Part shown: positions 5,317-7,765 of the stretch, one piece after another
How positions within the stretch are numbered: position 1 is the stretch's first letter
How the letters are laid out: every line of letters starts with the position of its first letter
NCBI GenBank assembly: GCA_018109965.1
Contig: JAGBFE010000269.1
Span: 1 to 7,765 of the forward strand
Origin: Oscillospiraceae bacterium
GTDB lineage: Bacteria; Bacillota_A; Clostridia; Oscillospirales; Ruminococcaceae
Reading direction: 5' to 3'
DNA length: 7,765 bases
The notes under the pieces: generated by a model
Databases searched by the model: none
What the model was told of the DNA's origin: nothing
Seen by the model: only the letters and a program-made list of their open reading frames with translations
Position numbers and translations under genes: made by a program

Positions 5317-6354
5317 ATGGAAAACAACAATTTATTGGAACTTAATCACGTTACATTCTCTTTCCGCACATACGGCGGTATTGTTCAGTCCGTAAGAGAT
5401 GTAAGCTTTAACATCAAACCTGGCGAAATTGTAGGTATCGTAGGTGAATCCGGCTGCGGTAAATCTGTAACAAGCCAGTGTATCCTTAAACTTAATCCGG
5501 AACCACCTGGATTTTTTGGCCCTGATTCTTCTATCAAATACAAAGGCGAAGAAATTGTTACAATGTCCGACAAGGAAATGCGCAAAATCCGCGGCAAGGA
5601 AATCGGATTTATCTTTCAAGACCCAATGACAAGCCTTAACCCAACCATGAAGGTTGGCGCTCAGATTGAAGAAATCTTTGTAGGCGACAAAACAATCAGT
5701 AAAGCTGAAAAGAAACGCAGAGCAATCGAAATTCTTGAACTCGTTGGTATCAACGAAGCTGAACGCCGTTACAATCAGTATCCTCACGAACTTTCCGGCG
5801 GTATGAAACAGCGTGTTATGATTGCTATTGCTCTTGTTGGCCGTCCAAGCATTGTTATTGCTGACGAACCGACAACTTCACTGGACGTTACCATCGAAGC
5901 TCAGATTCTTGATCTGCTCAAGGAACTGAGAGAAAAACTTGGTATCTCCATCATCCTCATCACACACGACCTTGGTGTTATTGCAAAGCTCTGTGACCGA
6001 GTATTGGTTATGTACGGCGGCAAAATAATCGAACGCGGTGATGTAAACGAAATATTCTACGAAACAAAGCATCCTTACACAAACGGTCTGCTCAACTCCA
6101 TTGCAAGACTTTCCAGCAGCAAGGACCAGAAGCTGACACCTATCGAAGGCACACCGCCTGACCTGTTCAGCCCTCCAAAAGGCTGTCCGTTTGCAGCAAG
6201 ATGCGAACACTGTATGGTTATCTGTAAGGAACAGATGCCGGAAGAATATGTTATCACAGATACACACAAATCCTACTGCTGGCTTATGCATCCGGATGCA
6301 CCAAAGGTAGACCTTACATACAAAGCTGTAAAGGAGGAAGTAACTAATGGATAA
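5317..6354 (+). CDS. oppD: Peptide ABC transporter ATP-binding protein (OppD-like)
   Basis: A 345-residue cytoplasmic ATPase that pairs with OppF to drive import. Motifs in order: Walker A GESGCGKS (43-50), Q-loop Q101 in FQDPMTSLNP, signature LSGGMKQR (159-166), Walker B IVIADE (179-184) with catalytic E184, D-loop SLD (188-190), and switch H217 in THD. All catalytic residues are present. The C-terminal oligopeptide/dipeptide transporter extension (about 235-340) carries Cys 290, 296, 303 and 321. The family has four such cysteines, reported to hold an iron-sulfur cluster in some members. C299 is an additional cysteine. The gene starts 21 bp after oppC, with AAAGGAG 11 nt before the ATG, and its last 8 bp overlap oppF. 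The Cys-rich tail and operon place it in the Opp/Dpp group rather than among other ABC ATPases. Confidence 0.95.
   Translation: MENNNLLELNHVTFSFRTYGGIVQSVRDVSFNIKPGEIVGIVGESGCGKSVTSQCILKLNPEPPGFFGPDSSIKYKGEEIVTMSDKEMRKIRGKEIGFIFQDPMTSLNPTMKVGAQIEEIFVGDKTISKAEKKRRAIEILELVGINEAERRYNQYPHELSGGMKQRVMIAIALVGRPSIVIADEPTTSLDVTIEAQILDLLKELREKLGISIILITHDLGVIAKLCDRVLVMYGGKIIERGDVNEIFYETKHPYTNGLLNSIARLSSSKDQKLTPIEGTPPDLFSPPKGCPFAARCEHCMVICKEQMPEEYVITDTHKSYCWLMHPDAPKVDLTYKAVKEEVTNG
6331..6337 (+). promoter_or_regulatory. oppF ribosome binding site inside oppD
   Basis: AAGGAGG lies 9 nt before the oppF ATG and within the last codons of oppD. It fixes the oppF start at 6347, where ATGGATAA overlaps the oppD stop. 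The overlap implies coupled translation and equal amounts of the two ATPases, as a one-to-one OppDF pair needs. Confidence 0.8.
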
Positions 6355-7318
6355 TCAGAACAAAACACCTATCCTGCAGGTTAGAAACCTCTGCAAACAC
6401 TTCCGTATCAGCAAAAAAGCTGTGCTCAAAGCTGTTGATGGCGTTTCCTTTGATATTTACGAAGGCGAGACAGTAGGTCTGGTTGGTGAGTCAGGCTGTG
6501 GCAAATCCACAGCGGGCAAATGCCTTGTAAGACTTTATGAGCCTACATCAGGTGAAGTAATCTATAAAGGCAAGGATATAACAAAGCTGAAAGGCGCTGA
6601 GAAAAAGGACTTCTGCAAGGAAGTACAGATGATTTTCCAGAACCCTTATTCCTCCCTTAACCCAAGAATGACAGTTAAGGAAATTGTTGGCGAAGGCATC
6701 AAGGTTCACAACCCTGGTATCACAGATGCCGAACTGGAGGCAAAGGTGCTGGAGCTCCTTGAAAAAGTAGGCCTCAACAAAGACCATATGTCCCGTTTTT
6801 CCCACGAGTTTTCAGGCGGTCAGAGACAGCGTATCGGTATTGCACGTGCTCTTGCGGTAGACCCAAAATTTATCGTATGTGACGAACCTATCTCTGCTTT
6901 GGACGTTTCCATTCAGGCACAGGTTCTCAATATGCTCCGTGAACTGCAGAAGGAATATGGACTTACATATCTCTTTGTTGCACACGATTTGAGCGTTGTT
7001 AAATTTATCTCCGACAGAGTTATTGTAATGTATCTGGGTACAATTGTTGAATATGCAGATGCTGAAGAACTGTATGCAAACCCAATGCATCCATATACAA
7101 AAGTGCTGCTTTCATCAATCCCTGAAGCAGACCCAAAAATTGCAAAGAGCTCCAAACGACTTACAGTAAAGGGCGAAATTCCAAGCCCTATCAACCCAAA
7201 ACCTTGCTGTCGTTTTGCTGAAAGATGCCCTGATGCAACAGAAGAATGCTTCAAATCAATGCCGGAACTCAAGAATATGGGCGACGGTCATATGGTTGCA
7301 TGTCATCTTTACAAATAA
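6347..7318 (+). CDS. oppF: Peptide ABC transporter ATP-binding protein (OppF-like)
   Basis: A 323-residue second ATPase of the importer. Motifs in order: Walker A GESGCGKS (47-54), Q-loop Q98 in FQNPYSSLNPRM, signature FSGGQRQR (155-162), Walker B FIVCDE (175-180) with E180, SALD (183-186), and switch H213 in AHD. FQNPYSSLNPRMTV and EPISALDVSIQAQV are typical of OppF rather than OppD. The C-terminal extension has PSPINP (279-284) and cysteines 287, 288, 294, 301 and 319, then GHMVACHLY (314-322), which matches the OppF tail. One of the adjacent C287/C288 pair is extra to the usual four. It is the last gene of the operon. A stem-loop terminator follows 165 nt after the stop. Confidence 0.95.
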   Translation: MDNQNKTPILQVRNLCKHFRISKKAVLKAVDGVSFDIYEGETVGLVGESGCGKSTAGKCLVRLYEPTSGEVIYKGKDITKLKGAEKKDFCKEVQMIFQNPYSSLNPRMTVKEIVGEGIKVHNPGITDAELEAKVLELLEKVGLNKDHMSRFSHEFSGGQRQRIGIARALAVDPKFIVCDEPISALDVSIQAQVLNMLRELQKEYGLTYLFVAHDLSVVKFISDRVIVMYLGTIVEYADAEELYANPMHPYTKVLLSSIPEADPKIAKSSKRLTVKGEIPSPINPKPCCRFAERCPDATEECFKSMPELKNMGDGHMVACHLYK

Positions 7319-7482
7319 GAGGGATATAAATTTAAGAATAAAACGGACCAATGCCGGGAATGTTGCTTAGTAAGTAAAAAGACAGAGACCTCAAAGCAAT
7401 TTCCGCAGTATCTGTAACATATCTTAAATAACGATATTATAAATACGATATGTATTGCATAATACTGTAAATATAAAACATA
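7319..7482. other. Untranslated trailer of the opp operon
   Basis: This is AT-rich DNA between the oppF stop and the operon terminator, with no credible gene on either strand. It has a 7-bp inverted repeat ACATATC (7417-7423) / GATATGT (7447-7453) and two direct copies of ACGATAT (7431-7437, 7445-7451). Both are AT-rich and may be chance. Confidence 0.4.
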
Positions 7483-7523
7483 AAATCTCCTGATGCAGAA
7501 CAAAACTGCGTCAGGAGATTTTT
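7483..7523 (+). terminator. Terminator of the oppBCDF transcript
   Basis: A 16-bp stem (7483-7498 with 7506-7521, core ATCTCCTGA/TCAGGAGAT, one T-G wobble) with a 7-nt AACAAAA loop runs into TTTTT (7519-7523). It is the first strong hairpin after oppF and the expected operon end. Confidence 0.8.
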
Positions 7524-7548
7524 GCAAATGTTTTATCACGATATAAAT

Positions 7549-7608
7549 GTCATACATTTTGTCATACATTTTAACGTATTTTAAGGCGTTTTAAGGCACT
7601 ATAAGGCA
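7549..7608. repeat. Short tandem repeats with phased T-tracts
   Basis: Two exact adjacent copies of GTCATACATTTT (7549-7560, 7561-7572) are followed by three related 10-bp units: TTTTAAGGCG (7579-7588), TTTTAAGGCA (7589-7598) and CTATAAGGCA (7599-7608). T4 runs start at 7557, 7569, 7579 and 7589, about one helical turn apart, which should bend the DNA. No function is known; it may be a bend, a protein-binding array or simple slippage. Confidence 0.6.
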
Positions 7609-7647
7609 ACATCTGAATTTCTAACAATTTTTATTACAATAAAACAA

Positions 7648-7680
7648 AAAAGCCCTGAAATCAGTGATTTCAGGGCTTTT
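7648..7680. terminator. Bidirectional intrinsic terminator
   Basis: Arms AGCCCTGAAATC (7651-7662) and its complement (7666-7677) surround a 3-nt loop, with A-rich DNA on the left (7641-7650) and TTTT on the right (7677-7680). It can stop transcription both ways. The longer T-run is on the - strand, where it would back up the tRNA terminator; on the + strand it would catch read-through from the opp operon. Confidence 0.7.
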
Positions 7681-7699
7681 AGCTATGTTAGGTGGGTAT

Positions 7700-7735
7700 A
7701 AAAAACAAAAAACCGACATCTTTTGGATGTCGGTT
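7700..7735 (-). terminator. Terminator of the tRNA transcript
   Basis: A perfect 10-bp stem AACCGACATC (7711-7720) / GATGTCGGTT (7726-7735) has a 5-nt loop. Read on the - strand it is followed by TTTTGTTTTTT (7700-7710). It lies only 3 nt beyond the tRNA CCA end and is therefore the tRNA (or tRNA cluster) terminator. Confidence 0.82.
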
Positions 7736-7738
7736 CGT

Positions 7739-7765
7739 TGGTGCGCTGGAAGGGACTCGAACCCC
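7739..7765 (-). tRNA. tRNA gene, 3' part only (cut by the window edge)
   Basis: On the - strand the sequence reads GGGG, T-loop TTCGAGT (7761-7755), CCCTT, then the acceptor 3' strand CCAGCGC (7749-7743), discriminator A (7742) and an encoded CCA (7741-7739). The T-stem has G53-C61 and the T-loop the universal TTC and A58. The matching 5' acceptor strand (GCGCTGG expected) and the anticodon lie outside the window, so the isotype cannot be fixed. A73 with a GC-rich acceptor would fit leucine or arginine, but this is a guess. Confidence 0.85.

Noticed and set aside
7309..7569. 86-codon open frame on the - strand after oppF
   Set aside because: It runs through the operon terminator hairpin, lacks a Shine-Dalgarno sequence and shows no family features. 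The AT-rich trailer opens frames by chance.
7739..7765. tRNA 3' end as an integration site of a mobile element
   Set aside because: No second copy of the tRNA tail, no integrase and no other mobile gene are visible in the window.
1..7765. CRISPR array, transposon, toxin-antitoxin or phage genes
   Set aside because: No regularly spaced repeats, transposase, nuclease or phage-like frames were seen. The coding content is a regulator, a complete peptide importer and a partial tRNA.

Overview
The window carries one complete oligopeptide/dipeptide ABC importer operon (oppABCDF type, + strand). A divergent LysR-type regulator gene lies upstream, and the 3' end of a tRNA gene (- strand) is at the right edge. 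The organism is most likely a Gram-positive anaerobe of the Clostridia. Evidence for this is the lipoprotein signal peptide with an MVAC lipobox, strong AGGAG-type Shine-Dalgarno sequences before every gene, AT-rich intergenic DNA beside moderate-GC genes, and compact hairpin-plus-T-run terminators. The genus cannot be named from the sequence.

Layout. 1-311: no protein gene; a promoter-like sequence followed by a strong hairpin terminator, a possible small RNA, and AT-rich DNA. 312-1208 (-): LysR-family regulator. 1209-1546: divergent control region with two T-N11-A palindromes, a good sigma-A promoter whose -35/-10 spacer is mostly a (TA)8 tract, and a leader of about 190 nt with several inverted repeats. 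1547-3199: substrate-binding lipoprotein. 3200-3433: intrinsic terminator followed by a possible second promoter. 3434-7318: two permeases and two ATPases, tightly packed. 7319-7738: operon terminator, short tandem repeats with phased T-tracts, and two more terminators. 7739-7765 (-): tRNA 3' end.

How the genes work together. The lipoprotein captures peptides outside the membrane and delivers them to the OppB/OppC channel, which is powered by the OppD/OppF ATPase pair. The internal terminator after oppA should make the binding protein more abundant than the membrane complex. The LysR protein probably controls its own gene and oppA from the shared intergenic region: the main palindrome is centred about 63 bp upstream of the predicted oppA start, where LysR proteins usually bind.

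The protein-coding content is ordinary and intact, with no sign of a new enzymatic system. The parts worth a second look are regulatory: the TA-repeat promoter spacer, the repeated GAATATATTT element before both oppA and oppB, the structured oppA leader, and the possible small RNA at the left edge.
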